A DNA stretch of 64,000 bases from Heloderma charlesbogerti (Eukaryota; Chordata; Lepidosauria; Squamata; Helodermatidae), in assembly GCA_026122225.1 (NCBI GenBank), contig JANEZZ010001850.1, positions 558,001 to 622,000 of the forward strand. Reading direction: 5' to 3'. Made by a program: the position numbers and the translations under genes. The notes beneath the pieces are model-generated. The model ran no database searches. It saw only the letters and a list, made by a program, of their open reading frames with translations, and was not told where the DNA came from. Shown here piece after piece: positions 27,414 through 38,565 of the stretch (positions are counted from its first letter, which is position 1; each line of letters begins with the position of its first letter).

Positions 27414-27516
27414 AGTTGGATCTAAACCATACCCGAGTGCTTCCTCTATGGAGTAAATGAAAACCACCCCAGGGAAATTATGCTTGAATCAGCAGAAACA
27501 GATCCAATGTGGCCAA
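27414..27516. repeat. Unclassified repeat pair, copy 1
   Basis: 'agttggatctaaacca' followed by 'agtaaatgaaaaccacccca' and 'cttgaatcagcagaaacag' recur in the same order at 28418-28536. No protein or inverted ends are visible. Confidence 0.6.
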
Positions 27517-28337
27517 GCGCAAGCAATGTCAGGTGTAGATGGCGGGAACAATAGATGGATTCTGAATACAACACAATATTCTGTGAGCAGGCCAGACCTT
27601 TCTAAAATAAATGAGAACCACTGAAAACTGGCATTTGCTACTTTTGAACACCTGGAGTAATGTTAATACCTCTAACTCAACAAAACACATAGACCCACTA
27701 ATAATAACAGAAAGAACCAAATATGAAATGTCACCTTTTGCTTAGACTTTATGAATGACCCCATTACATGGCTACTGTTCATATCTTTCCATTGAAGAGA
27801 CTTCACCATTTAGTTCCCTTGCCCAGGCTTCATTGAGAGGGATGAGAGTGGGAGCTGTGCAAAAGCATGTTAATTAAGAGCACACTAACTAAGTAGAGTG
27901 TTCCAAGAGATAAGCAACCCCCCCTACAATTAATTACTGGAGTGGAGGACAGAAAGGAGCAGGAAAGGAATTCACTGGCTGTTGCTACCGTTGTTGTCCC
28001 CCTGTGATGATCACTGCTGAATACTGAGTGTATCAAAGCTCAGTTTACATGGAATGGGACTGAACACTGGTTGTTCACAAACCCGATTGATGGAGTTGGC
28101 TGAATGACAAGCAGTACTATCCCTTGGGCATCTGAGCATCCTAAACAGATGTTCAGATCTATCTGTGCTACCTCTTCAACTCCAGTTCTAGCATCTGCTC
28201 TCTCTCCTTCTCTGCAGCCTTTCCTACCAGTAGTATGTCTATGCTTTTGCTGGATTCATGTCAGCCTCCCTTGCTACTTCTAACATCACCACTCTGAGAA
28301 CCTTCTACATCCCCATCCTTGCCCTCTCCCCAACACA
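27517..28337. other. Upstream NALCN intron, partly repeated
   Basis: The words around 28005-28060 ('gatcactgctgaatactgag' and 'gtttacat') recur around 28797-28850 ('gatcactgctgagaactgag'), suggesting that the repeat pair extends beyond the blocks listed separately, with different spacing in each copy. Confidence 0.4.
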
Positions 28338-28415
28338 GCAGATAAGAAGAGTTGCCTTGCTGGATAAGATCCAAGGGTCCATCCAGTCCAGTTGTGTCTC
28401 CAACAGTGATCTTCA
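28338..28415 (-). mobile_element. CR1-type LINE 3' tail
   Basis: 'ataagaagagttgccttgct' through 'gggtccatccagtccag' is the reverse complement of a typical CR1 terminus ('ctggatggaccc' ... 'tcttat'). Only the last 80 bases are present. Confidence 0.6.
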
Positions 28416-28417
28416 AC

Positions 28418-28536
28418 AGTTGGATCTAAACCATGCCCCTCAATGCTTCCTTGAAGGCGTAAATGAGAACCACCCTGGGGAAAATATTCTTGAATCAGCT
28501 GAAACAGCTGGAGAAAATAGATCTACTGTGACCCAG
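28418..28536. repeat. Unclassified repeat pair, copy 2
   Basis: Direct copy of 27414-27516 with about 15 extra bases near 'agctggagaaaata'. It follows a CR1 tail directly, whereas copy 1 does not. Confidence 0.6.
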
Positions 28537-28940
28537 TGTTGTGTGATATGTGCGATGCTCACAGGCAGGACACGATGTAATAGCCGTTCGCTCCATTTGC
28601 TTCAACAACTGCCCATCAGAGGTACACTGCTTTTAATCACGGAGGCTCCATTTGGTTTGACATGACTAAAATCAATTGCCAGACCTATCTTCTATGAACC
28701 TGCCTAAGAGTTTTCTAAAAACAAAATATATCTGCTTGAGGCATATGATGCTTGGATAAAGTTATGAAAAGGATGTTACTGTGACGCCTAAACAGTGCTG
28801 TGATCACTGCTGAGAACTGAGTGAATCATCATTCCGTTTATATCCATTATATAGGCCTTTTACTCAAATTCAATCCAGCTTCAGGGAGCAAAAAAGGGTT
28901 GCTTATTGTAGTAACTTTTAAATGCTCAGTTTTTCCTTTA
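28537..28940. other. Upstream NALCN intron, no further feature
   Basis: Apart from the match to 28005-28060 at about 28797, nothing recognised. Confidence 0.4.
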
Positions 28941-29024
28941 AGGCTGCCTTCCTACTTTCATGGGAGTAAGCCCCATTGAACTCAGTGGCACTTACTTCTG
29001 AGTAGACATGTATAGGATTGCACA
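28941..29024. mobile_element. Short palindromic repeat, family A
   Basis: 'aggctgccttcct' at left and 'tataggattgcac' at right, with 'gggagtaagccccattgaac' and 'cacttacttctgagtag' inside; opposite orientation to the copy at 29801. Confidence 0.7.
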
Positions 29025-29555
29025 GTTAGATACTTTGCTTACAGATGAAGCTGTAGAAATTCAATTTCTATCATCTTCCTAAACAAACAGAATTCAATAC
29101 CTCACATTAAGGGGCACATCTGACTGGCAGCGTCTTGCCTCAATGAATATTTCAGCAACAACAAACATTGTAATAACAAATTAATACAAATTGCAGGAAA
29201 TCTTCTGTTCTGTTTGCAAGCTACCACATGGCATTTTTCCATGCTGTGCAACTGTTTTTCTATAGTCCTGATGGTGCCATTCTTCAAAGTAAAATGGTAC
29301 CTTGGTCTGTCTTGAAGAATGGTACCATCTACCTCTTTTCGTTATATCTTCTTTCTTCCCTTAGCCTCGAAACAACTCCTGCTTATTCCATGCTCTGTGC
29401 TTTTACCTCTCCTCAGGACATCAAGGCTTTTGTAGAAGTACATAAGCTGTTTATTATTTGTAGAAGTCCATGAGCTCTTTATTATGGCTTGTCCTCCATA
29501 TTCCATTAAGTTCCCCATTTCTTTTATGGCATCACATATTTTATTTTAACACTTT
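29025..29555. other. Upstream NALCN intron with one hairpin
   Basis: A hairpin with 18-base arms (29271-29288 against about 29312-29330, one mismatch) lies here. It may be a worn palindromic element. Nothing else recognised. Confidence 0.45.
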
Positions 29556-29677
29556 GAGTTGGATTTAGTCACACTTTAGCCCCATTGAAACCAATGGGAC
29601 AAGTTACTCATGACATGCTTGAGACTTATTGGTTTCATTGGGACAAAAGTGTGGCAAAGTTAGTCTGAATCCAACCC
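29556..29677. mobile_element. 122-bp palindromic MITE
   Basis: Ends GAGTTGGATTTAGTC and GTCTGAATCCAACCC are inverted, and the inside carries 'cattgaaaccaatggg' mirrored by 'ttggtttcattggg'. The layout is like that of the MITE at 5290-5492. Confidence 0.65.
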
Positions 29678-29800
29678 TTTATTTTCAGCGGTGCTTCTTT
29701 GACATGATATTACAAATACATTATAGCAGGACTAATTGAATTGTTGTTAGAAAGGTGAAGATTAATATTTATTTAAGAGTTTCTTGATTATACTATCTTA

Positions 29801-29893
29801 TAGTGCAATCCTATGAATATCTACTCAGAAGTAAGCCTCATTGAACTCAATGAGATATACTCCCAGATCAATATGTGTAGGATTGCAGCCTTA
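29801..29893. mobile_element. Short palindromic repeat, family A
   Basis: 'agtgcaatcctatg' mirrors 'taggattgcagcc'; inner 'cagaagtaagcctcattgaa' and 'ttgaactcaatgag' match the family. Confidence 0.75.
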
Positions 29894-30092
29894 GTCTTGG
29901 CAGGCACATTTTAGAATTTCTCTAACTTCTCTACTTAGTTTTCTGTCTTCTTATTTTTATGATTATCTATACATTTCTAAATCAATGAAAGGATTCACAA
30001 TGAAATCTGACTCTCTCATAGGTGACTGAACATCTCAAAAACTAAATGCAAAACACTGGTGTCAGCAGTGAGATTGGGTTTCCTAGGAGGGG

Positions 30093-31156
30093 ATCTATAG
30101 AATCACAGACTTGGAAGGTGCCTCAAAGATCATCTAGTCCAATCCCCTGCTCAGTGCAGGCAATGCACTGCAGGGTGCAGCTACAGCATCCCTGACAGAT
30201 GGCCATCCAACCTCTGCTTATGTACCTCCAATGAAGGAGAACCCATGACTTCATGAGGCAATCTGTTCCACTGCTGAACAGCTCTGAGTGTTAGGAAGTT
30301 TCTCCTAATATTTAGGCAAAACCTCCTGCCCTGCAATTTCCACCTGATGGTTCTAGTCCTGCCCTCTGGAGCAACAGAGAACAAGTTTGCTCCATCTTCT
30401 GCCTGACAGCCTTTCAGATTGTTACCATGTCTCCTCTTAATCTTCCTTCCAGGCTAAACATACCTAGCTCTTACAACTTTTTTTCATAGGACATGGTTTC
30501 CAGATCCCTTACTATCCTAGTTACTCTCCTCTTGGCATGATCCAACTTGTCACCGTCCTTCTTAATATAGGGCACCCAGAACTGGACCCAGTACTCCAAA
30601 TGCAGCCTGATTAACATAGAATAGCATGGAATGATTACTTCCTGTGATCTGGACACTATGCTTCTGTTGATGCAGCTCAAGACTGCATTAGCTTTCTTAG
30701 CTGCTACATTGCACTGTTAGCTCATATTCAGCTCGCGATCCACTAAGGCACCTAGGTCCTTTCCACATGTACTTCTGCCAAGCCAGGTCTCCCCCATCCT
30801 ATACTTGCATCTTTGTTTTTTGTACCTAAAGACTTTACATTGATCTCTGTTGAATCTCATCTTGTTAGATTTAACCCAGTGTTCCAGCCTGTTTGGATCC
30901 TTGGTCCTATCTTCTATGGTGTTGGCTATCCCTCCTAGCTTCATGTCATCTGAAAAATTGATAAGCAACCCCTCTACACCCTTATCCAAGTCATTTATGA
31001 AAACACTGAACAGCACAGGGCCTAGAACAGGGCCATGTGGCATTCCACTCAACACCTCCCTCCAGGAGGATGCTGAGCCATTAATTAGTACTCTTTGAGT
31101 ATGGTTGCTCAACTAGCTGTGGATCCATCTAACTGTAATATTGTCCAACCCACATC
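30093..31156 (-). mobile_element. CR1 LINE, 5'-truncated
   Basis: The minus-strand 3' terminus contains 'tctgtgattctatagatcc' (30093-30111), the CR1 end with its ATTCTATAG motif. Moving 5' it covers the 3' untranslated region and part of the reverse transcriptase: the frame at 30717-31112 reads GMPHGPVLGPVLFSVFINDL (motif B region) and FSDDMKLGG in place of the usual ADD box. Stops and shifts elsewhere make it non-functional. It lies in the sense direction of NALCN. Confidence 0.85.
30717..31112 (-). pseudogene. CR1 reverse transcriptase fragment
   Basis: About 130 codons of CR1 reverse transcriptase: the motif-B region (SGMPHGPVLGPVLF), FINDLDKGVEG, a degenerate catalytic box FSDD where FADD is usual, and the following NRDQCKV and LGALVDREL segments. 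The N-terminal half, including the DFSKAFD-type motif, is absent, and the frame ends early. Not a functional gene. Confidence 0.85.
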
Positions 31157-33712
31157 TGAACTAGTGTGGTAGAAACAAGACAGAATGTAGGCTTTTACCA
31201 CAAAGAACAGCATCCCAGCAGCACCATAACAAGAAAGATGGAGGCATCCTAGAAGAAAATGGAGCAGCAGCAGCAGCTCAAGGTTGTGGTGCAATTGATC
31301 ACAGTCATCCTACTGTATTGTGCACATCAGGGTGATTTTGATTTATACACCATGGCCAGGAATTCCTTTGCATGCCTGTAACTGTTGCTGAGTGTGCAAT
31401 GCTGTTGCTGAATATAATAGTACTTTCACAAGTAGTACCACTGATATTCACTCTACTGCTACAATTCTAGCATGAAACTAGTACACATTTTGGTAAAACA
31501 CACTTTAATTTTTTATATTATATTGAATGATGAACTCTGTTTTAACCTTTCCTTAAAAATGAAATCACATTCTGTCTTTGGTAAGTTACAAATTCAATTT
31601 TTGCAGAAAAAACATATTCTTTATACAATATCATAAAGATTTTTCAACTAGCTCTTAGTAAGAAGGAAGCTTTTTAAAAAATATGTAAAATATGAGCACT
31701 GACTGTGCCTACTTTGGAAAAGTTACAGTTTAATAACTGATGCTCTATTACGGTTATCTGCAGAAGATCAATCCGGCAACAGGTACTTTTTCCTGCTGAG
31801 TGTTTATAGGAGACCACTCTAAATTATCCCAGAAGCCATGAAATGTTGCATTTGAAACCAAATGTACTTCTCCTAATCAGCTTATAAACCAGCAAGAGTA
31901 GAGACGTCACATCATTGTCTCTATTACAAAGACGTTCCCAGTCTTTCAACAACTATAATTTGGTTCTGAGAAACTCAAAGAGCGACAGGTGTATGATAAA
32001 GAAAATCTAAAAATACTACAGAAACAGTTCACAACAATAACACATTAAAATGATTACCTTCCATTCAGGCCTTAAGATTGCTGGTATGTCATCACCTTCA
32101 GAACAATTTCCGGGGGGTAAAATCCTACATTATGCCTACATTGTAAAGTAAAACTTGAAAATCTTGATTAACTAGTTTCTTCTTTTGTTTAGCAACTACA
32201 TTCAGCATGCCACAAAGAAACTGAATCAGAGAGTATTCTTGCATAAAGAGTACAAATAAAGCAGGTTAAATACTCTCCTGGTGTGAATGCATGAAAGATA
32301 GACTCATTATCCATTAAGTCCTGTTTTCTCCAATTAATTGTGTACGTTGCCTCCTAAACTGCTTTATTAAGGATACTTATGTGGGTGTCATCCAACAGCA
32401 TCTGAATACATTGTAATCCTAGTCCACAATGAAGTGGGCTGTATATTGAATTGAGCAAGGGATGATGAAGAGCCAGCATCATTGGCTATGTCCACTGACT
32501 CACTTTGCTATCCTTTCTTAGTGTGAAGAACAAGTAACCTTTGACAGAGTTCTCCACTCAGATGTTCCTTTGTTAAGTTACGCTTATTTTGTAAAGACCT
32601 TGACTTTACACAGTGAGCAGATGAAGTGCATAATATGGAGAGATCTCAGGAAGACCTGCTGCTGTTCATACTGGGAGGGAATGGTTAAAGAGCCTTTTGC
32701 CATGTCTCAAAAAGTACAGCATACAAAAACAGAGGATACTGAAATTAGCAACCTTGCTGGAAGAGAGGTTTGACCCATGGGCTGCTGGTTGCTTATTATA
32801 TTATCATTTTTATAAGCATTAGCCAGTGTCAGTTTTCTGCTCTGTTGGAAAACCAGAGAGATAAAGATTATTGCTGGTACAAATCATTGTGATGAAACAT
32901 TGATATAGCACAAGACTATATCAATCTCTCGAATACTGTGCTAAGACCATCTCTCCTCTCCATGCCTCCATTCCATTTACAGAAGACCTTATTCAGTTGA
33001 CTCTATCTATACAATACTTGCAACCTGTTACTATTATTAGCTCTCTCCTGCTTCCTAGGAAACCCCTATACTTTTCCTTCCATACAGTTATGGCCAAAGC
33101 AGCGGATAAGATGCCACACAAAGGTAGCGAAAAGAACCTCATCCCCTTCCTGCCCCCATAGAGTTGCTCTAGAACCTTGCACAAGACATCTTTGCCATAT
33201 GAGATCTTAGAAGGAAGGGAAACTACAGCACCCATCCTGGTGATAATGCAAGGGGATGAACATGTGCTGCTTCTAGGATCCCTTTGCTGAATTATATGAG
33301 AAGTGATTCATGGGATCAGGTCACAGGGCAAGATCAATTTATTTTAATAATGCCAGATAAACTTTCTCTCCTCTTGATAAGAATGATGGTCCCCAGCTGC
33401 TACCTGAAACAACCAAAAAGTTATGTTGGAAGAAAGTGAGCTGATGGTGATCAGTTGTACTCACATTATTCTATTTCATCCATAGCATGCCTTAAAAAGG
33501 CATAGAATTCACCCTTTTATTGTTCTATACCTCAGACTGTAAATATGACAGGGCAAAAAAAGGATCATTCATCCATTTTATGTGATCTTGAATGCATCTT
33601 TGAATGATCTGATATCTATCATTAGCCTATCACTAACGGAGTTCCATGTGGGGCATTCCAATCTAAATCTGGGGTCCCACACCAAAATTACTTTCTGGAA
33701 ACCTAATGTGGA
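31157..33712. other. Upstream NALCN intron, 2.5 kb unassigned
   Basis: No repeat, LINE protein or exon recognised over this long stretch. It is one of the least repeat-like parts of the window and might be older unique intron. Confidence 0.5.
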
Positions 33713-33724
33713 TGTATTTCTCTT

Positions 33725-35679
33725 GTTGTTTTGTTGTTTATTCGTTCAGTCGCTTCTGACTCTTCGTGACTTCATGGACCAGCCCACGTCAGAGCTTCCT
33801 GTCAGCTGTCGCCACCCCCAGCTCCCCCAAGGTCGAGTCCGTCACCTCCAGAATATCATTCATCCATCTTGCCCTTGGGCAGCCCCTCTTCCTTTTGCCT
33901 TCCACTTTCCCTAGCATCAGCATCTTCTCCAGGGTATCCTGTCTTCTCATTATGTGGCCAAAGTACTTCAGTTTTGCCTTTAATATCATTCCCTCAAGTG
34001 AGCAGTCTGGCTTTATTTCCTGGAGTATGGACTGGTTTGATCTTCTTGCAGTCCAAAGCACTCTCAGAATTTTCCTCTAGCACCACAGTTCAAAAGCATC
34101 TATCTTCCTTCGCTCAGCCTTCCTTATGGTCCAGCTCTCGCAGCCATAGGTGACTGCGGGGAATACCATTGCTTTAACTATGTGGACCTTTGTTGTCAGT
34201 GTGATGTCTCTGCTCTTAACTATTTTATCAAGATTTGTCATTGCTCTCCTCCCACGAAGTAAACGTCTCCTGATTTCCTGGCTGCAGTCAGCGTCTGCAG
34301 TAATCTTTGCGCCTAGAAAGACAAAGTCTGTCACTGCCTCCACGTTTTCTCCCTCTATTTGCCAGTTCTCAATCAAGCTGGTTGCCATAATCTTGGGGTT
34401 TTTTTTAGGTTTAACTGCAACCCAGCTTTTGCACTTTCTTCTTTCACCTTCGTCATAAGGTTCCTCAGCTCCTCCTGGCTTTCAGCCATCACAGTGGTAT
34501 CATCTGCATATCTGAGATTGTTTATGTTTCTTCCAGCGATTTTAACTCCAGCCTTGGATTCATCAAGCCCAGTACATCGCATGATGTGTTCTGCGTACAG
34601 TTTGAATAGGTAGGGTGAGAGCATACAACCCTGCCGTACTCCTTACCCAATCTTAAACCAGTCTGTTGTTCCGTGGTCTGTTCTTATCATTGCTACTTGG
34701 TCATTATACAGATTTCTCAGGAGGCAGACAAAATGATTTGGTATCCCCATACCACCAAGAATTTGCCACAGTTTGTTATGATCCACACAGTCAAAGGCTT
34801 TAGAATAGTCAATAAAACAGATATAGATGTTTTCCTGAAACTCCCTGGCTTTCTCCATTATCCAGCGGATATTGGCAATTTGGTCTCTAGTTCCTCTGCC
34901 TTTTCTAAACCCAGCTTGTACATCTGGCAATTCTCGTTCCATGAATTGCTGGAGTCTACCTTGCAAGATCTTGAGCATTACCTTACTGGCATGTGAAATA
35001 AGTGCCACTGTTCGATAGTTTGAATATTCTTTAGTGTTTCCCTGTTTTGGTATGGGGATAGAAGTTGATTTTTTTTCCAATCTGCTGGCCATTCTTGTGT
35101 TTTCCAAATTTGCTGGCATATGGCATGCATCACCTTGACAGCATCATCTTGCAAGATTTTAAACAGGTCAGCTGGGATACCATCGTCTCCTGCTGCCTTG
35201 TTATTAGCAATGCTTCTTAAGGCCCATTCAACCTCACTCTTCAGGATGTCTGGCTCTAACTCACTGACCACACCATCAAATCTATCCCTGATATTATTAT
35301 CCTTCCTATACAGATCTTCCATATATTCCTGCCACCTTTTCTTGCTCTCTTCTGCTTCTGTTAGGTCCTTGCCATCTTTGTTTTTGATCATACCCATTTT
35401 TGCCTGGAATTTACCTTCGATGTTTCTAATTTTCTGGAAGAGGTCTCTTGTCCTTCCTATTCTATTATCTTCTTCCACTTCCGCGCATGCTTGTTTAAAA
35501 ATAATTCCTTTGTCTCTTCTGGCCAACCTCTGGAATTTTGCATTTAATTGGGCACATCTCTCCCTTTCATTGTTGCCTTTTGCTTTCCTTCTTTCTTGGG
35601 CTACTTCCAGTGTCTCAGCAGACAGCCATCTTGCCTTCTTGGTTTTCTTTTTCTTTGGGACGTTTTTTGTTGCCGTATG
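33725..35679 (-). mobile_element. RTE-BovB LINE, copy 2, 5'-truncated
   Basis: A 1,955-bp copy bounded by a perfect 12-base target duplication ('tgtatttctctt' at 33713-33724 and 35680-35691). It begins after the endonuclease, in the PKKKK linker, and keeps the reverse transcriptase and C-terminal part to the 3' end ('cagaagcgactgaacgaata', minus strand). Protein segments differ noticeably from copies 1 and 3 (for example RRDKGIIFKQACAEVEEDNR), so it represents another BovB lineage. Confidence 0.93.
33789..35679 (-). pseudogene. BovB reverse transcriptase remnant, copy 2
   Basis: Reverse transcriptase in several disconnected frames. The 34978-35679 part carries KKRWQEYMEDLY and NNKAAGDDGIPADLF; 34643-35119 carries GTRDQIANIRWIMEKA and CFIDYSKAFDCVDH; 34373-34624 carries NINNLRYADDTTVMAES; the rest follows at 34077-34388 and 33789-34061. 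Breaks include a frameshift at a poly-T run (35069-35076), a stop in place of a lysine codon near 34640, and a shift at the T run near 34400. Non-functional. Confidence 0.9.
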
Positions 35680-36057
35680 TGTATTTCTCTTACACATAGT
35701 CAATTCCAATTATGTTCAAACTTATTGCTACAATTTAGAGCAGAGATGTAAAAAGTACAGTCTGTGGGCTACAGGTAGCCCATGAACCCTGTCTGGTGGC
35801 CCCTGAGACCCCCAGCATCTGCCGCCACTGAAAAAAAAAACCCTCTAGTAATGGGCTCTATTGTTCCTGCCATAAAAGCCTTGCATCCCCCAGAGTGTTC
35901 TAGGAAGCCGTGCACAAAGATTCCTGCCTGCTTCTGAGGTTGCTCTAGGAACAGTGCTTCTATGGCAGTAACAACAAAGCCCATTTGTAATTCTTTTTGG
36001 TGACTGGGTTGGGGTAGCTGGAGCAGGGAGGGGACTTCAGCCTCATATCTTTATTTT

Positions 36058-37124
36058 GTTGTTCATTGTTGTTCAGTCATTAAGTTGTGTCCGACTCTTC
36101 GTGACCCCATGGACCATAGCACGCCAGGCCTTCCTGTCCTCCGCTCTCTCCCGGAGTGTGCTCAAGTTCATATTCATTGCATCAGTGATGCTATCTAGCC
36201 ATCTCATCCTCTGCCGTCCCCTTCTCCTTTTGCCTTCAATCTTTTCCAGCATCAGGGTCTTTTCCAGAGAGTTTTCTCTTTGCATTAGGTGGCCAAAATA
36301 TTTGAGCTTCAGCTTCAGTATCTGTACTTCCAATGAGCACTCAGGGTTGATTTCCTTTAGGATGGACTGATTTGACCTCCTTGCAGTCCAGAGGACTCGT
36401 AAGGTCGTCTCCAGCACCACAGTTCGAAAGCATCAATTCTTTTGCACTCAGCCTTCCTTATAGTCCAGCTCTCACAGCCATACATTACTACTGGGAAAAC
36501 CATAGCTTTGATTATACGAATCTTTGTCGGCAAGGTGATGTCTCTGCTTCTTACTATGCTGTCTAGGTTTGCCATGGCTGTCCTCCCAAGGAGAAAGCCT
36601 CTTTTAATTTCATGGCTACAATCACCATCTGTGGTGATCTTGGAGCCCAAGAAAATAAAATCTGTCACTGCTTCCACTTCTTCCCCCTTCTATATGTCAG
36701 GAAAGTGATGGGGCCAGATGCCATGATCTTCGTTTTTTTAATGTTGAGTTTCAAACCAGCTTTTGCACAATCTACTTCCACCCTCAACAAGAAGCTCTTT
36801 AGCTCCTCTTCACTTTCTGGCATTAGGGTGGTATCGTCTGCATATCGTAGGTTGTTGATAATTCTCCCGGCAATCTTAATTCCGACCTGTGATGCATCCA
36901 ACCCGGCATTTCTCATGATGTACTCTGCATATAAGTTAAATAAGCAGGGCAACAATATGCAGCCTTGTCGTACTCCTTTCCCAATTTTGAACCAATCAGT
37001 TGTTCCATGTCCGGTTCTTACTGTTGCTTCTTGACCCTCGTACAGGTTTCTCAGGAGACGGGTAAGGTGGTCTGGCACTTCCATCTCTTTAAGAATTTGC
37101 CAAAGTTTGTTGTGATCCACACAG
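36058..37124 (-). mobile_element. RTE-BovB LINE, copy 3, 5'-truncated
   Basis: Bounded by 'tatttt' duplications at 36052-36057 and 37125-37130. The copy starts inside the reverse transcriptase at DHNKLWQIL, just after motif A, and extends to the 3' end. It is closer in sequence to copy 1 (12941-16156) than to copy 2. Confidence 0.9.
36073..37120 (-). pseudogene. BovB reverse transcriptase C-terminal remnant, copy 3
   Basis: The 36665-37120 frame holds GVRQGCILLPCLFNLYAEY and NNLRYADDTTLMPES; 36357-36677 and 36073-36420 continue with DFIFLGSKITTDGD, YGCESWTIRKAE and FGHLMQRENSLEK. Two frameshifts (about 36670 and 36400) separate these. Lacking the first half, it cannot encode an active enzyme. 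Confidence 0.9.
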
Positions 37125-37319
37125 TATTTTACTTGCTGCCAAACCTATTACAAGGGCACTACAAAAAAAGTAGCAATACTCTGTGGTTAATTAATGCTAA
37201 TGTATCCTTAGATTGGGTCTCTTCCAACAGAAACTATGATATTGTATGTATGATTAATTGCTCTGGTAATTTATCAGATGGTTTACTGCATGTGTGTTTA
37301 AGTGGGCAAACTCCTATCC

Positions 37320-37545
37320 GTGTGTGCGAGTGGTATGTGTGAGGGTGAGTGAGTAGTATGTGAGTAAGGTGTGTCATATATGAGTTCTATGTGAATGTGC
37401 ATGTGCATAGGCATGCATGTGTGAATACATGTGCATCCCCTGACATCCCAGCATGTGCAGCCTGTCACCCTGCCCCCTGTATGTATGTGCAACCCCTGCA
37501 ACCCCAGACCCTGCCTGTGCAACCCCTGCAACCCCACCAAACACC
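37320..37545. repeat. GT-rich low-complexity and C-rich minisatellite
   Basis: 37320-37435 is degenerate TGTG/ATGTG sequence. At 37488-37504 and 37519-37535 the 17-base unit 'gcaacccctgcaacccc' occurs twice, with shorter related units nearby ('cagcctgtcaccctgcccc'). Confidence 0.7.
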
Positions 37546-37592
37546 TGATGTGGTCTTTGGGGCTGAAAAGGTTGTGCACCCCTGATTTAAGG

Positions 37593-38239
37593 CTACACAT
37601 GAATGGTCTCTCAAAATTCTCCACCCTATTTGTTGGCAGAGAAACTGAGGAAACCTTTTCTCTGAATTCCTCAGGGAGAGGGTACATTCTTCAGAACTTT
37701 TTGGGGGTTGGGGTACCCCATTAGAAGTGGTAGTAGCACAGCACAGCTTTTCTTCCGGTTGAGGGGGGGAGCAAAAACCCAAGGGCATATCAGCATACAG
37801 TGTTACCTCCTCTGGATCATGCTCAATGTGGGTTCCCCCTCCCACCTGCATATAGTTTGTATTTTATCAGTGTATGGCATAAAAATTCTCATTATGCTTA
37901 CAAAAATCAGGAGCCCAAAACTCATGCTGAGCTATGACATTTAAAAATAAACTGTCTTCTTCTTTTGCATTTTCAGAAAACTATAACAGAGTCTCTGCAA
38001 AAACAAAGGTAAAAACAGAAGTACATCTGCAAACCTGTTGCATGCTATTTTAGGGAATGCCATCAGAGCAGCATAAAGGTCATCTTATACATGTCACCCA
38101 ATCTGGCAGCTCAAATTCTGGTCCTCTCCCTACGCTCCACATATACAACTAAACTGATTTCCTGTTGACATGTTTGCATCACAGCCACCTGTATACGTTC
38201 TTTTACCTTTCCTTCTCCTCCATCATTGTATCCTCTCGC
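37593..38239. other. Upstream NALCN intron, unassigned
   Basis: No exon or transposon recognised. Confidence 0.45.
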
Positions 38240-38565
38240 AGAACTCTTTCAAGTGGTAAAGAGGTTTGACAGCTAGATCCTGGGAGGTTATGCTGGAACT
38301 TTCAGAGGCCTGTTGTGATAACTGTGCTAGGCACTTTGAGGATAAAGTAACTTGCATTTGCTCTGACCTAGATGCCGTCGTTGACCCAGTTCCACAGCAC
38401 TGTCTGGTCCGGTTTTATGGGATCAGTTTCAACTAATGCAGTCTGAAGATGTGGACAAGGTGCTTGGAGAGGTTTGCCCAACCACCTGCATCACTGACCT
38501 TACCCATCTTGGATACTTACATCAGGTTAAAGGGAATTGACTGGGTTGGCCCAGGAAGTGATTAA
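38240..38565 (+). mobile_element. L2-type LINE fragment (region 5' of RT)
   Basis: Plus-strand text such as 'cactttgaggataaagtaac' and 'gatgtggacaaggtgcttgg' belongs to the segment of squamate L2 elements before the reverse transcriptase. It may be the left part of the element whose right part is at 39530-40445; about 950 bases of other DNA lie between. Assignment is from memory of the family. Confidence 0.5.

Larger units (their letters stand above)
35741..37584. mobile_element. hAT-like element enclosing a BovB copy
   Basis: Left end CAGAGATGTAAAAAG and right end (reversed) CAGGGGTGCACAACC are alignable inverted termini. Flanks 'atttagag' (35733-35740) and 'atttaagg' (37585-37592) agree at six of eight bases. 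The middle 1,067 bases (36058-37124) are a separately inserted BovB with its own target duplication, so the original DNA element was about 0.78 kb. The right part holds a short C-rich minisatellite (37437-37545). No transposase frame seen. Confidence 0.6.

Noticed and set aside
31157..33712. Hidden NALCN linker exon in the long repeat-poor stretch
   Set aside because: I looked for a minus-strand frame with AG and GT borders encoding the I-II linker and found none that resembles the channel.
35120..35785. 221-codon plus-strand frame
   Set aside because: It is the antisense of BovB copy 2 and has no motif of its own; long antisense frames are common over LINE coding regions.
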